Assembly: GCA_034440455.1 (NCBI GenBank)
Contig: JAWXCB010000061.1
Location: 1-64,000 of the forward strand
DNA: 64,000 nucleotides
Direction: 5' to 3'
DNA from: JAWXCB01 sp034440455
GTDB taxonomy: Bacteria > Bacteroidota > Bacteroidia > Chitinophagales > CAIOSU01
A program made the position numbers and the translations under genes. Positions 1 through 8,685 of the stretch are shown one piece after another (the stretch's first letter is position 1; each line of letters starts with the position of its first letter). Under the pieces are notes generated by a model. That model had not been told where the DNA came from and searched no databases. It saw nothing but the letters and a program-made list of their open reading frames with translations.

Positions 1-175
1 AGCGATGAAGTCATTCTAAGAAACGAGCGACATCAATTGACTAAAAACATATTTGCCTTGATTCATGGAGTATATTTTACTCCGCTAAAATCAAATTGAG
101 TTGAAATCGTTTTAAATCAAAATAGTTCTCAAACCCTTTGCTATCAATATTTTCAAAGAACACTATATTTAAACA

Positions 176-619
176 TCAAAACGCTACTGAGTTCAGATAT
201 GAATTCATCACATCAATTTGTCTCTGGCTGGCATTGCCAAAATCGCCAATCACCCAAGCGCGGATGGGTTGTACAGTTCCGGGTGGCGGAGATGTTTTGA
301 AATACATTTCTGCATTTGCCTGAAGAAGCACGGAAGAAGTTGTGCCGATGTCATAATAGTAAATCGTGGTTGACGAAAGTCCGGTGATATGCAGAATGTG
401 TTCTGTTGCGGCTGTTGTTTCTGAAATTGAATTATTCAAGCCTGATAATGCTGTGCCAAAATTCACCTTCCCAACAACAGCTATGTCCGTTCTCCAGCGA
501 ATCACCATGCTTGACGGAGTTCCTAATTGCATATAAGGTTCGCGTGTGACTTGTTGGGCATGAGTAGGAATACCCGCAAGAGCTATCAATATAAATACGG
601 AGATTGAACATTCTTTCAT
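176..619 (-). pseudogene. Truncated purple acid phosphatase-like protein (N-terminal part only)
   Basis: This is a 147-residue reading frame. It has a signal peptide ending THAQQ and then an Fn3-like N-terminal domain typical of purple acid phosphatases (TREPYMQLGTPSSMVIRW, then YYYDIGT). It reaches the first metal-binding stretch of the metallophosphoesterase (WVIGDFGNASQRQ) and stops about 20 residues later at VAF. Family members continue for another 200-300 residues with the GDN and GNH motifs, which are absent. Positions 1-175 are AT-rich and hold no continuation in any frame. The gene therefore looks 3'-truncated by a rearrangement, or possibly by an assembly join, near position 176. The promoter region still carries the phosphate-type operator described at 639-704. 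The family call is fairly safe; the cause of truncation is inference. Confidence 0.7.
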
Positions 620-638
620 GTCTTCTGATTTCAGGCAC

Positions 639-704
639 GAAATATAAAGGCAGGAATTTCTTTAAACGAATTTCGAAAGTGAATTTTTCGTTATCGTTCG
701 GTTA
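639..704 (-). promoter_or_regulatory. Putative Pho-box promoter of the truncated phosphatase
   Basis: On the minus strand two TAAC units start at 704 and 693, exactly 11 bp apart, with a weaker TCAC unit at 682. A -7-like element TATATTTC lies at 646-639, 36 bp after the third unit and 20 bp before the start codon. Unit period and phase match the other putative Pho boxes in the window. The promoter call is inference from pattern. Confidence 0.5.
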
Positions 705-772
705 AACAATTTCAATTCAAAACTTATCTCCTGCTTAATTTTTCATTTTTTACATTCGCTGAAAATTAAGTG

Positions 773-2389
773 ATGCGTCTTCAATTGCTTTTCATCTTAA
801 TCGCTCCCCTTTCATCTGCGCAAACAGTGTTGGATGTGCGGAATTTTGGAGCCGTAGGAAACGGCTCTACCCTCAATACCGCTGCCATTCAGCAAGCTAT
901 TGACAGCGCATCGGCATTAGGAGGAGCAGTGGTGTTGCTCACCAACGGCACCTACAAAAGCAGCACAATTCGCATGAAGAGCAATGTAACTCTGCGCATC
1001 ACTGCTGACGCTACTCTACTGGCTGTAAGTAATTACAGTGACTATCCCGACATTCCTTACAACCGTCCGTCATGGAGCGATACCTATACCAAACGCTCAC
1101 TCCTCTTTGCAGAGGAAGCCGATAACATCCGCATCACCGGAGGCGGCACGATTGATTGCGCAGGTTTCAATTTCGCGTACCTCCAGACTCCAACAAAACA
1201 ACGTCCGTTTGGCGTCAGGATTCATGCCTGCATTAACGTCACGATTGACAGCGTTGAATTTAAAACCGCTCCGCAATGGATGGTCCATATCATGCGCAGC
1301 CAAAATATTCATATTCATCATATCTCTATCTTCAATCACGGCTTTGGCGCCAATGACGGTATTGATATTGACTGCTGCCGCAACGTGCTGATTGAAGACT
1401 GCGTGATTGACAGCAATGACGACCCTATTGCGATTAAAACACATAGTGAAGATACTTGCCGCGATGTGTTGGTGCGCAACTGCGAAATCGCCACTTTCGA
1501 GCGTGGTGTAAAAGTGGGCAACGAAAGTCAGGGACCTTTAATCAACATCCGTTTTGAGGATATCACAATTCGTGAAACTGATTTTACCTTGAAATTGCCC
1601 CCGCAAAGCGCTGTTTATCTCGCTATTGCCGATGGAGGTTCTGCTGATTCCATCAGTTTCGAACGCATCAATGTTGTGACGAGTTATGACACTCCGATTT
1701 TCATCCGCCTCTGTAATCGTGGTCAGCATTATGATACTCTGGCTCCTCCTCCCACAGTTAAGTTTCTGCGCAATGTACTTGTGAAGGATGTTATTTGCAC
1801 GGCAAAAACTGTAATCCCTTCTTCTATTACAGGCATCCCCGGCCATAACGTGGAGAACGTGCGACTTCAAAATATCGAATTCGTTTCTCCGGGGAATGGT
1901 CCGTTGGTTAGTTCTAATGTTCCCGAACAAGAAACCAATCGTCCGGAAAATGACATCTGGGGCGACAGCCTTCCTGCTTATGGTTTGTATGTTCGACATG
2001 TGGATGGCTTAGTGCTCGACAGTTTTTGCGTTGAATTGCAAAATCCCGACCAGCGTGGCATGCTCTATTTTGAAGATACATCTGAAGTGGCGGTGATAGG
2101 AAAATGTTCGCCTTTTGTATCCATTGGAACTCCTAAAAAGAATGACAAGAATGACCTCCGAGTTTTTCCGATGCCCGCAAAAAATTCATTGCGCATTGAA
2201 GGACTGCCCTCCAATGAATACCTGCGCCTCGATGTGATGAATATGACAGGACAAACAGTTTTCTCGCATTGCTTTCAGCATCTATCCACTTATGCTGAAT
2301 TGGATATTAGCAAGTTTGTTCCGGGCATCTATCTGCTGACGGTTAAAAATGGTAAGCAAACACATTCCGTTCGGTTTATTAAAAATTAG
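773..2389 (+). CDS. Secreted glycoside hydrolase family 28 (polygalacturonase-like) with T9SS tail
   Basis: GH28 enzymes cleave pectin-type galacturonan with a right-handed parallel beta-helix. The signal peptide (MRLQLLFILIAPLSSAQ) is followed by VRNFGAVGNGSTLNTAAIQQ, the usual N-terminal motif. Catalytic motifs appear in order: ANDGIDID (the NTD-type motif), SNDDPIAIK (the DD pair) and RGVKVGNES (the RIK-type strand). About 75 C-terminal residues starting LRVFPMPAKNSLRI and ending VRFIKN form a T9SS type A sorting domain, so the enzyme should reach the cell surface or medium. An upstream GTG at 770 directly precedes ATG 773; I prefer the ATG. A possible -7 element TACATTCG lies at 751-758. 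This is the only clear polysaccharide hydrolase in the window, and its substrate is not certain. Confidence 0.85.
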   Translation: MRLQLLFILIAPLSSAQTVLDVRNFGAVGNGSTLNTAAIQQAIDSASALGGAVVLLTNGTYKSSTIRMKSNVTLRITADATLLAVSNYSDYPDIPYNRPSWSDTYTKRSLLFAEEADNIRITGGGTIDCAGFNFAYLQTPTKQRPFGVRIHACINVTIDSVEFKTAPQWMVHIMRSQNIHIHHISIFNHGFGANDGIDIDCCRNVLIEDCVIDSNDDPIAIKTHSEDTCRDVLVRNCEIATFERGVKVGNESQGPLINIRFEDITIRETDFTLKLPPQSAVYLAIADGGSADSISFERINVVTSYDTPIFIRLCNRGQHYDTLAPPPTVKFLRNVLVKDVICTAKTVIPSSITGIPGHNVENVRLQNIEFVSPGNGPLVSSNVPEQETNRPENDIWGDSLPAYGLYVRHVDGLVLDSFCVELQNPDQRGMLYFEDTSEVAVIGKCSPFVSIGTPKKNDKNDLRVFPMPAKNSLRIEGLPSNEYLRLDVMNMTGQTVFSHCFQHLSTYAELDISKFVPGIYLLTVKNGKQTHSVRFIKN

Positions 2390-2546
2390 ATTGCGCTGCT
2401 TAAAGAAAGATGAAGCGGGCATCATGAATGGATAAGTGACTTCCTTCTGTTCTATTAAAATTTTATGACTGCTTCATGTTGTTATTATTGTTGCCGATGT
2501 AGTGCTTAATCTCTAATAGAAGGGTTCATTTAAATCTGGAATTACC

Positions 2547-2592
2547 TAACAATTTCTTAACAGTAGTTTCTTTCAGGAAGGCTCTACTTTTA
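2547..2592 (+). promoter_or_regulatory. Putative Pho-box promoter of the lipoprotein gene
   Basis: TAACAAT and TAACAGT begin at 2547 and 2558, a 7-bp direct repeat with a 4-bp linker. The -7 element TACTTTTA is at 2585-2592, 38 bp from the first unit and 22 bp before ATG 2615. The first repeat, linker and spacing are identical to the promoter at 5730. Confidence 0.65.
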
Positions 2593-2614
2593 TCGCACAA
2601 ATATTTACACGCTC

Positions 2615-4042
2615 ATGCTTAGAAATTGCCCTTTGTTTTTTGCCGCACTCTGCTTATTTGCAATCACTTCCTGTTCCGATGAAAACCAAGGATGCACCGA
2701 CCCGACAGCAACAAATTATAGCCTTGAAGCTACCGAGGAGGACGGCAGTTGTGTCTATCCAAATACCGAGGAGTTTACCATCACGGAAAATGGAACCATA
2801 GTAACGGTTGCGGGGAAAACGGATGTTGATTTTACATTTACGGCAGATAAAATCTGGCTGATGAAAGCATTTGTATATGTGCGGGATGGCGCTACGCTCA
2901 CCGTTGAACCGGGAACAGTTATTAAAGGAGATAAATCTTCGAAAGCCTCGCTGATCATTGAACGTGGCGCGAAAATAAACGCGGTTGGAACGCAAGTTGC
3001 TCCAATTGTTTTCACTTCAAGCCAGCCTGTAGGTCAACGCTCGTATGGCGATTGGGGCGGATTGATTCTTTGCGGGAATGCCGCTGTTAACCTGCCGGGT
3101 GGGGAGGGTTATGTAGAAGGCGGAGTAGGCTCGTTGTATGGAGGGAATGTCGAGAATGATAATTCAGGAAAATTAAAATACTCCAGAATTGAGTTTGCAG
3201 GAATTCCGTTTCAGCCAAACACGGAAATCAACGGGCTTACGCTTGCCGCAGTAGGTTCAGAAACAGAAATTGAATTCATCCAGGTTTCCTATTGCGGGGA
3301 TGATTCGTATGAATGGTTTGGAGGAAACGTGAATGCGCGGCATCTTGTTTCTTTTCGCGGCTGGGATGATGACTTCGACACAGATAACGGCTATTCCGGC
3401 AAGCTGCAATATTTAGTTGCGCTGCGCGACCCGCAGGTTGCAGATGCTTCAGGCTCGAGCGGTTTTGAGTCTGACAACAATCCGGAGGGAAACAGTACGA
3501 GTCCATTTACTACGCCCGTTTTTTCAAATGTCAGTTTGTTTGGTCCGCTGGCGATTGCAGGGACCCCTTACAACACTCAACACAATAGCGGCATGCACCT
3601 GAGAAGAAATACAAAACTGCGTGTACACAATACTGTCGTTGCCGGATTTCCTTTTGGCATACAGGTGCAACACAACTTCACCGAAACCAACGCGGAAAAT
3701 GATGATTTGAGAGTGCGCGGCACCATTGTCACAGGCTGCGAGAACCCTCTCAAGCCCGCTGATTTGTTCAGCACATTTGCACCCTATGACTGGTTCTTTA
3801 CATCAGCCTACAACAATGATACGCTTGCTACAAATGACGAACTGCAAATAGCCGACCCTTTCAATTTACAGTCTCCTGACTTCATGCCAACGGGAAGTTC
3901 ACCTTTATTAAGCGGTGCAGTTTTCACGCATCCCGATTTACAGGATGCTTTTTTTGAACAAGTAAATTTCATCGGAGCATTTGGAACGGATGACTGGACG
4001 GAAGGCTGGACTAACTGGGACCCGCAGAATACTGTTTATTGA
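2615..4042 (+). CDS. Surface lipoprotein, beta-helix-like domain shared with the 848-residue protein
   Basis: This is a 475-residue protein. The signal sequence ends in a lipobox (AITSC), so it should be lipid-anchored. A short calcium-type motif follows (GCTDPTATNYSLEA...DGSCVY), seen in many Bacteroidota surface proteins. The rest, from about residue 55 (ITENGTIVTVAG), matches residues 20-450 of the protein at 30660-33206 almost motif for motif: LTVEPGTVIKGDKS, QRSYGDWGGLILCG, YVEGGVGSLYGG, WDDDFDT and the ending WDPQNTVY. The regular repeats suggest a right-handed beta-helix. Its function is unknown. A Pho-type promoter, the PhoX neighbour and the paralogue beside a TonB receptor all suggest a role in phosphorus acquisition, which is inference. 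Confidence 0.8.
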   Translation: MLRNCPLFFAALCLFAITSCSDENQGCTDPTATNYSLEATEEDGSCVYPNTEEFTITENGTIVTVAGKTDVDFTFTADKIWLMKAFVYVRDGATLTVEPGTVIKGDKSSKASLIIERGAKINAVGTQVAPIVFTSSQPVGQRSYGDWGGLILCGNAAVNLPGGEGYVEGGVGSLYGGNVENDNSGKLKYSRIEFAGIPFQPNTEINGLTLAAVGSETEIEFIQVSYCGDDSYEWFGGNVNARHLVSFRGWDDDFDTDNGYSGKLQYLVALRDPQVADASGSSGFESDNNPEGNSTSPFTTPVFSNVSLFGPLAIAGTPYNTQHNSGMHLRRNTKLRVHNTVVAGFPFGIQVQHNFTETNAENDDLRVRGTIVTGCENPLKPADLFSTFAPYDWFFTSAYNNDTLATNDELQIADPFNLQSPDFMPTGSSPLLSGAVFTHPDLQDAFFEQVNFIGAFGTDDWTEGWTNWDPQNTVY

Positions 4043-4059
4043 TTTGTTCTCGCTGAAAA

Positions 4060-5667
4060 TCAGTTTTTAAAAACGTGCGAGAATGCCTTGTCCTTGTGGC
4101 GCATCTCCAAAATGTATGAGCCTTTTGAAAGATCATCAACGGAAAGTTGCACCGTATTTAACCCGAAGTGAATTTCATAGCGACCGCTGCGCATCAATTT
4201 TCCCGAAGCATCAAACAAATTCAAATTCATCTCCCCGAAGAAATCGGATGTGAGTTCAATGCGGATATAATCGGTTGCAGGGTTTGGATACACTTTCAAC
4301 ACTTCCAATTTCAAATCAGCAACTCCGATAGATGTCGTGTCCTGCGCTCCCAGAAATTCCTTTCTTGCCAACACCAATGTTGCATCCTTATTCAGCACAA
4401 CGGTGTTTCCTGCAACGTCTGTTTGGCTGCCATTGTTTGATGTGGCGGGATGCTGAAAGGAGAGGAACATAAATTTTCCATCAGGGGTGAACGTGATGCC
4501 TGTCGGCTCGCAATCTTTCGGTGTGCCTCCGAAAACCTCAACTGCCGGAGACGATGGTGAATGATTGGGGCGAATTACCCACATATAGTTGCTGCCCCCA
4601 TCCTGCGTAACCCACAAATTTCCCTCCTTATCAAACGCAAGGTTATCAGGCGAAGAAAACAAAGTCATTTTTGTTCCGCCCGCATGAATTACCGGATACT
4701 CGATGTTGTCAACATAGATTTCAAAGGCGCTCACCGATATGCCGTCATCCTGAAAACGAAAAATCTTGTTTTGTCCTGTTGAAGCAAAATAGATTTTCCC
4801 GTCTGTTCCGATTTCAACATCTTCAACCCGGTCAAACTTCGTACCGCCAAGATTGGAGGATAGACTTACTGTGTTGCCGCGGTCGCTTTGCGAAGTATTC
4901 GGGACCTGCACCCATGAGCCTGAAGTAACTCCTGCATCTAATTTCAGAACATACAAGTTGCCTGAAGAGAGATTTGCCTTGTTTGCTGCAATGAATTTGA
5001 AAACAAAGCCCGAGGTTTCGTTATCATCCCCATAGTAGGAAGTAATGCTGTCTTGTGCAAACGTCACATTCTCGTGCTTCATCAACCCCATCGCCCACAC
5101 TTTGTCGGGGTCGCCATCATTATCCTGGTCTTTCACCTCGCGTGTCGCGGGGTCAATTTCAATGTTCCATCCAAAAGTAGGATAGCCTTCAACATTACAC
5201 AGTACAGCGAAGTTTATATCGTTTTCTTCACAAGTTATCATCGTTCCCCAGGGAGTGATCCCACCAGAGCAATTCGCTACAGTTCCTCCGGATACAACCG
5301 AGCAGTTGAAATGACTGAAGTCAACTGCGCCTGATCCGGTGACTTCCCAAAGTCCGGTAGTCGCATTAAATTGTAAATCATGAATGGAAACGCCACCCGG
5401 AACGAACTCGGAATTTACGCAGAGGTACCCGTTTTCGCTGGAGTTATTGATGGGCACATATCCGGTAAAATCATTCCACACACCCATCGTCTTGCCGTCA
5501 CCAAGTGTTGTACCTGAATAAGTCAGCACCTGAAATGCATGTGTGGCTGGCAGATGAAACAGCACATCCTGACTCACCGGCTCAATACTTTGAAATTCCC
5601 CGATTGCCTGACCGTTTGAAAATAAATTGAATGTTACAAGTAGAATTATAGAATAGACGATTTTCAT
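4060..5667 (-). CDS. phoX: PhoX-family (DUF839) alkaline phosphatase with T9SS tail
   Basis: PhoX enzymes are Ca/Fe-dependent secreted phosphatases that release phosphate from organic esters. The protein has a signal peptide (MKIVYSIILLVTFNLFSNGQ), the family hallmark CSGGITPWGTMITCEEND near residue 130, GFVFKFIAAN, the propeller segments FDRVEDVEIGTDGKIYFAS and NLAFDKEGNLWVTQDGG, and CEPTGITFTPDGKFMFLSFQHP near the end of the propeller. The last 75 residues (LKVYPNPATDYIRIEL...SHVFKN) are a T9SS type A domain, whereas classical PhoX leaves by Tat. The gene is divergent from the PhoD gene at 5799, and the 131-bp gap holds a Pho-type box oriented toward phoD. A possible -7 element for phoX is TATTTTTA at 5691-5684. 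Family and export route are well supported; the exact substrate is not. Confidence 0.88.
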   Translation of the reverse strand: MKIVYSIILLVTFNLFSNGQAIGEFQSIEPVSQDVLFHLPATHAFQVLTYSGTTLGDGKTMGVWNDFTGYVPINNSSENGYLCVNSEFVPGGVSIHDLQFNATTGLWEVTGSGAVDFSHFNCSVVSGGTVANCSGGITPWGTMITCEENDINFAVLCNVEGYPTFGWNIEIDPATREVKDQDNDGDPDKVWAMGLMKHENVTFAQDSITSYYGDDNETSGFVFKFIAANKANLSSGNLYVLKLDAGVTSGSWVQVPNTSQSDRGNTVSLSSNLGGTKFDRVEDVEIGTDGKIYFASTGQNKIFRFQDDGISVSAFEIYVDNIEYPVIHAGGTKMTLFSSPDNLAFDKEGNLWVTQDGGSNYMWVIRPNHSPSSPAVEVFGGTPKDCEPTGITFTPDGKFMFLSFQHPATSNNGSQTDVAGNTVVLNKDATLVLARKEFLGAQDTTSIGVADLKLEVLKVYPNPATDYIRIELTSDFFGEMNLNLFDASGKLMRSGRYEIHFGLNTVQLSVDDLSKGSYILEMRHKDKAFSHVFKN

Positions 5668-5729
5668 TTTTATTGTTTGGGCCTAAAAATACAATCATGT
5701 AAGAGCTATTTTTTGAGATTGAAATTTTG

Positions 5730-5775
5730 TAACAATTTCTTAACAATTCTATAAGCGGTTCATTTTCTACTTTCG
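5730..5775 (+). promoter_or_regulatory. Putative Pho-box promoter between phoX and phoD
   Basis: Three units start at 5730 (TAACAAT), 5741 (TAACAAT) and 5752 (TAAGCGG), each 11 bp apart. The -7 element TACTTTCG is at 5768-5775, 38 bp from the first unit. It faces the PhoD gene whose ATG is at 5799. Confidence 0.7.
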
Positions 5776-5798
5776 GGAAAGTTTTTAAAAAAGTTACC

Positions 5799-7596
5799 AT
5801 GAAAATTTTTCTCCTCGCTTTAGTATTCACTGCTTCGTGTAATTTAATATCAGCCCAAATCACTCTTCCTGCAAACATGTATGCTGATACCGCTCATGCA
5901 CCCTTCCTGCATGGAGTGGCTTCGGGCGACCCCCCTGCACGACAGGATAGTCATCTGGACGCGCATCACGCCTGACAGTGTTGAGAACAGAACGGTGCAT
6001 TGGGAAATTGCAGGAGACATGATTTTTTTGCAAATCATTCAAACAGGCAGCCTTGCAACCGATTCAACCAAAGACTGGACAGTAAAGGTTGACGTGAAAA
6101 ATCTTACACAAGGAACAACGTATTACTATCGCTTCCGCGATGAACAAAATCGCTATTCAGTTATCGGCAGAATGAAAACCGCTCCTTCGGGAAATCAAAG
6201 CGACTTGAAGTTTGCGGTTACCTCGTGCAACAGCGTGTTTTCCGGTTTCTTCCATGCGTACAGACGAATTGGAGCGCGCGATGATTTGAATCTCGTAATT
6301 CACCTGGGTGACTACGTTTATGATTTCATTGACGGCAATGAAGCAGTCCGCGTGCCCTCTCCCTACGCGCAGCCACCGCAAAATCTTGCCGAGTGGCGCG
6401 ACCGTCACGAGTATTATCTGCTCGACCCTGATTTGCGCTATGTGCGGCAGCAGCATCCCTTCGCGCTGCTCTGGGATAATCACGACATGGCTTTTAGTGA
6501 CAAGAATGTTCCGCTACAGGCTTTTATGGAGTGGACTCCGATGCGCCAAATAGATTCTGCTGATTTCAAAAAAATTTACCGAAAGTTGTCCTATGGCGAT
6601 CTTGCTGATATATTCATCCTCGATGTGATGCTATACCGCGATGTGGAATTGATTGATTCTAACGAATACAGCATTCTCGGCACGGAACAATATAACTGGT
6701 TTCTCAACGAGTTGGGTGCATCAACGGCAAAATGGAAAATCATCGGCTCGCAAAAAATGTTCAGCTATTGGGGTGCGCAAAGTTTGGGAGCAATTATTCC
6801 CACTCCTGGCGGTGTGCTTAATGTCGCCACCTGGGACGGCTATATGCTCGAAAGAAAAAACGTGCTTGATTTTATTGATGCGAATGACATTGATAACGTA
6901 ATTATTATTACGGGCGATTCTCACGTATCAATGGCTGCCGACCTCACGCGCGACCCTACCGGGACCAACGGTGAATATAATCCGCTAACGGGCGAAGGGG
7001 CGTTGGGCGTTGAACTACTCCCTACCAGCATTTCTCGCGGGAACTTTGACGAATTGGGGCTTCCACAATTGCTGCTTGACGCGCTTTACAGTTTAAGCGC
7101 GCAGGAAAATCCGCATCATCTCTATGAAGAACTTGTGGAACATGGCTACGGCATCTGGCATCTTCAGCGCGACAGCGCCATTGCACAAATCTGGTATAAC
7201 GATATTCTTCAGCAAACGAACAACGAAGAGTTGGGCGCAGAATATATCGTGTATGACGGGGTTAACCACTACAAACGTCCCGGACAGCAATTTCCGGTTG
7301 ATACCGTTTCCTCCGTTGAAAAACTTCCCGAAGGATATTTTATCTCGCAACCCTATCCGAATCCTGCAGGCGATGAGGTGATGATTGATTTCAGTTTTTC
7401 AACGAACGAACAACTATCTGTTCAGATTTACCAAACGCAACTTCTGAGCAAACTAAAATTATCGCGAAGTATGGAGCTATCCATGTATCAGAAAGGAACG
7501 ATGCGCATCAGCATCGGAGATTTGCCTGTCGGAAGTTATGTCGTTTATATCATAGGAAGGCAACTGGAGGCTACCCGAATATTTGTAAAACAATGA
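5799..7596 (+). pseudogene. phoD: PhoD-family alkaline phosphatase, T9SS tail, frameshifted at a C6 run
   Basis: PhoD phosphatases are secreted phosphodi/monoesterases. The start ATG 5799 gives a signal peptide and the PhoD opening AHAPFLHGVASGDP, then runs out of frame and stops at 5973-5975. The remainder, read from the next frame, begins LHDRIVIWTRITPDSVENR, exactly what should follow. The shift lies at the six-C run 5930-5935; five Cs would restore one protein of about 600 residues. The downstream part is intact: VTSCNSVF, HLGDYVYD, LWDNHDMA, KIIGSQKM, IITGDSHVSM, and a C-terminal T9SS domain (ISQPYPNPAGDEVMIDF...ATRIFVKQ). It may be a real null allele, a phase-variable tract or a sequencing error. 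Internal initiation at 5881 would lack the signal peptide. Confidence 0.85.
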
Positions 7597-7972
7597 AATG
7601 AGGGGCTAACTCTTGATGATGTCGTTGTTCCTTTGCTTTCCGATTTAACTTAATAAACGAATACCATTTGCCAGCAAGTTTTCGGATGTGAATCGCATAT
7701 CTCAGTTCATGAAACAGCCGAAATATTTACAAAATAATAGAGCTGCCGAATCAACTATAAACCTTTTTCAAGCTTCAATTGGCATCCTTCTGAATGTCAT
7801 GAAACACGTGTGCTTGCGAATAACTTGAAATGAAAACAGAAGAAAAAATGATGCAGCGAAGAATCTCGTTATCACGCGAGGATAATTTTGAATGCGAAAG
7901 TATTTTACAACACAGGTAAAAGATATTGCGGATGTGGTTAATGGTTTGTTAAGAAAAAAATTTGCGAATAGA
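7597..7972. other. Intergenic stretch without a recognisable gene
   Basis: AT-rich, with stops in all frames and no homology I recognise. It lies between the converging PhoD gene and the SnoaL-like gene. No RNA gene or repeat was seen. Confidence 0.6.
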
Positions 7973-8009
7973 CAAAAAAATAGGGGATGGTGTTTCCCAA
8001 ACCCCTATT
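7973..8009 (-). terminator. Intrinsic terminator of the SnoaL-like gene
   Basis: On the minus strand AATAGGGG (8009-8002) pairs with CCCCTATT (7986-7979), with an inner TGG/CCA pair, followed by a seven-T run. It lies 23 bp after the stop at 8032. Confidence 0.75.
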
Positions 8010-8031
8010 GCAAAAATGCCAAGACGAGAAG

Positions 8032-8442
8032 TTATGGTTGAAAAGCCGTTACCAAATCATGGGTGTCAGAATATTCCTGCAACTGATGAATTTTTCCATC
8101 CTGCACCAAGAATGCTATTGCCCAATCAAATGAAATCACTCTTTGTATTTTTTTGACAATTGCCTCCGTGTAGTCCAGCGCCACCACCCAATCGCCTTGC
8201 GAAACAAAGCGCAGCGGTTCATAACGCAGTACCTCCACATTTTCCAATAACTCACCAAAGTAATGCCCAACTGCATATTTTCCAAGCCTGTCGCCACCCC
8301 AGGGAAACTCGTTCGGGCGGGGCGTGCTCCATTTAATATCCTCAGACAGTTCGCTGAGCAGAGCGGGAATGTTTCCCTGCTTAAACAGACCGAAGAAATT
8401 CTTTACGACTTCAACATTCGTGGTTAATGTCATTGTTTTCAT
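8032..8442 (-). CDS. SnoaL/NTF2-like small protein
   Basis: A 136-residue protein with the NTF2-like cone fold signature: VEVVKNFFGLFKQGN at the start, a central block SEDIKWSTPRPNEFPWGG...GHYFGELLENVEVLRYEP, then DWVVALDYTEAIVKK and the last strand pair SFDWAIAFLVQDGKIHQLQEYSDTHDLVTAF. The family includes polyketide cyclases, isomerases and many proteins of unknown role; no catalytic residue set is diagnostic here. It is monocistronic, with its own terminator at 7973-8009 and a promoter at 8484-8539 that resembles the Pho boxes. A second distant relative is at 19513. The specific function is unknown. Confidence 0.8.
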   Translation of the reverse strand: MKTMTLTTNVEVVKNFFGLFKQGNIPALLSELSEDIKWSTPRPNEFPWGGDRLGKYAVGHYFGELLENVEVLRYEPLRFVSQGDWVVALDYTEAIVKKIQRVISFDWAIAFLVQDGKIHQLQEYSDTHDLVTAFQP

Positions 8443-8483
8443 CGTGATTCATTTAGTGTGAAAAAGTATTGTTTATTCATTCG

Positions 8484-8539
8484 CTAAAGTAAATTTATAC
8501 CAGCGCAGATTTGATTCATTCGTGGTTAAGGATGGATTA
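8484..8539 (-). promoter_or_regulatory. Possible Pho-box promoter of the SnoaL-like gene
   Basis: Minus-strand units TAAT (from 8539), TAAC (8528) and GAAT (8517) are each 11 bp apart. A -7-like TACTTTAG runs 8491-8484, 37 bp after the TAAC unit. It is weaker than the other boxes but in the same phase. Confidence 0.4.
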
Positions 8540-8611
8540 TTTAATTGCTACCTGAAAGGTTTGTTGAGGTTTTTCTGCGCGGAGTGATACCAAGAGAGAA
8601 TTTCACTTCCT

Positions 8612-8667
8612 TAATGAAAATATAACTCCCTGCTTTTCTACTTCTTTAATGAAGGTTACTACTTTTA
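8612..8667 (+). promoter_or_regulatory. Possible Pho-box promoter of the EEP-family gene
   Basis: TAATGAA at 8612 and TAACTCC at 8623 are 11 bp apart. The -7 element TACTTTTA is at 8660-8667, 37 bp after the TAAC unit and 19 bp before ATG 8686. Confidence 0.5.
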
Positions 8668-8685
8668 ACTTCACCAATCATTCAG

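Noticed and set aside
702..758. Pho-type operator for the GH28 gene
   Set aside because: A TACATTCG element is present, but upstream units are only TTAA and CAAT; the 11-bp pattern is not convincing in this direction.
5684..5741. Separate minus-strand Pho box for phoX
   Set aside because: Only a CAAA sits at the expected distance from the -7 element and the neighbouring units fail; phoX may share the plus-strand box, but I cannot show it.
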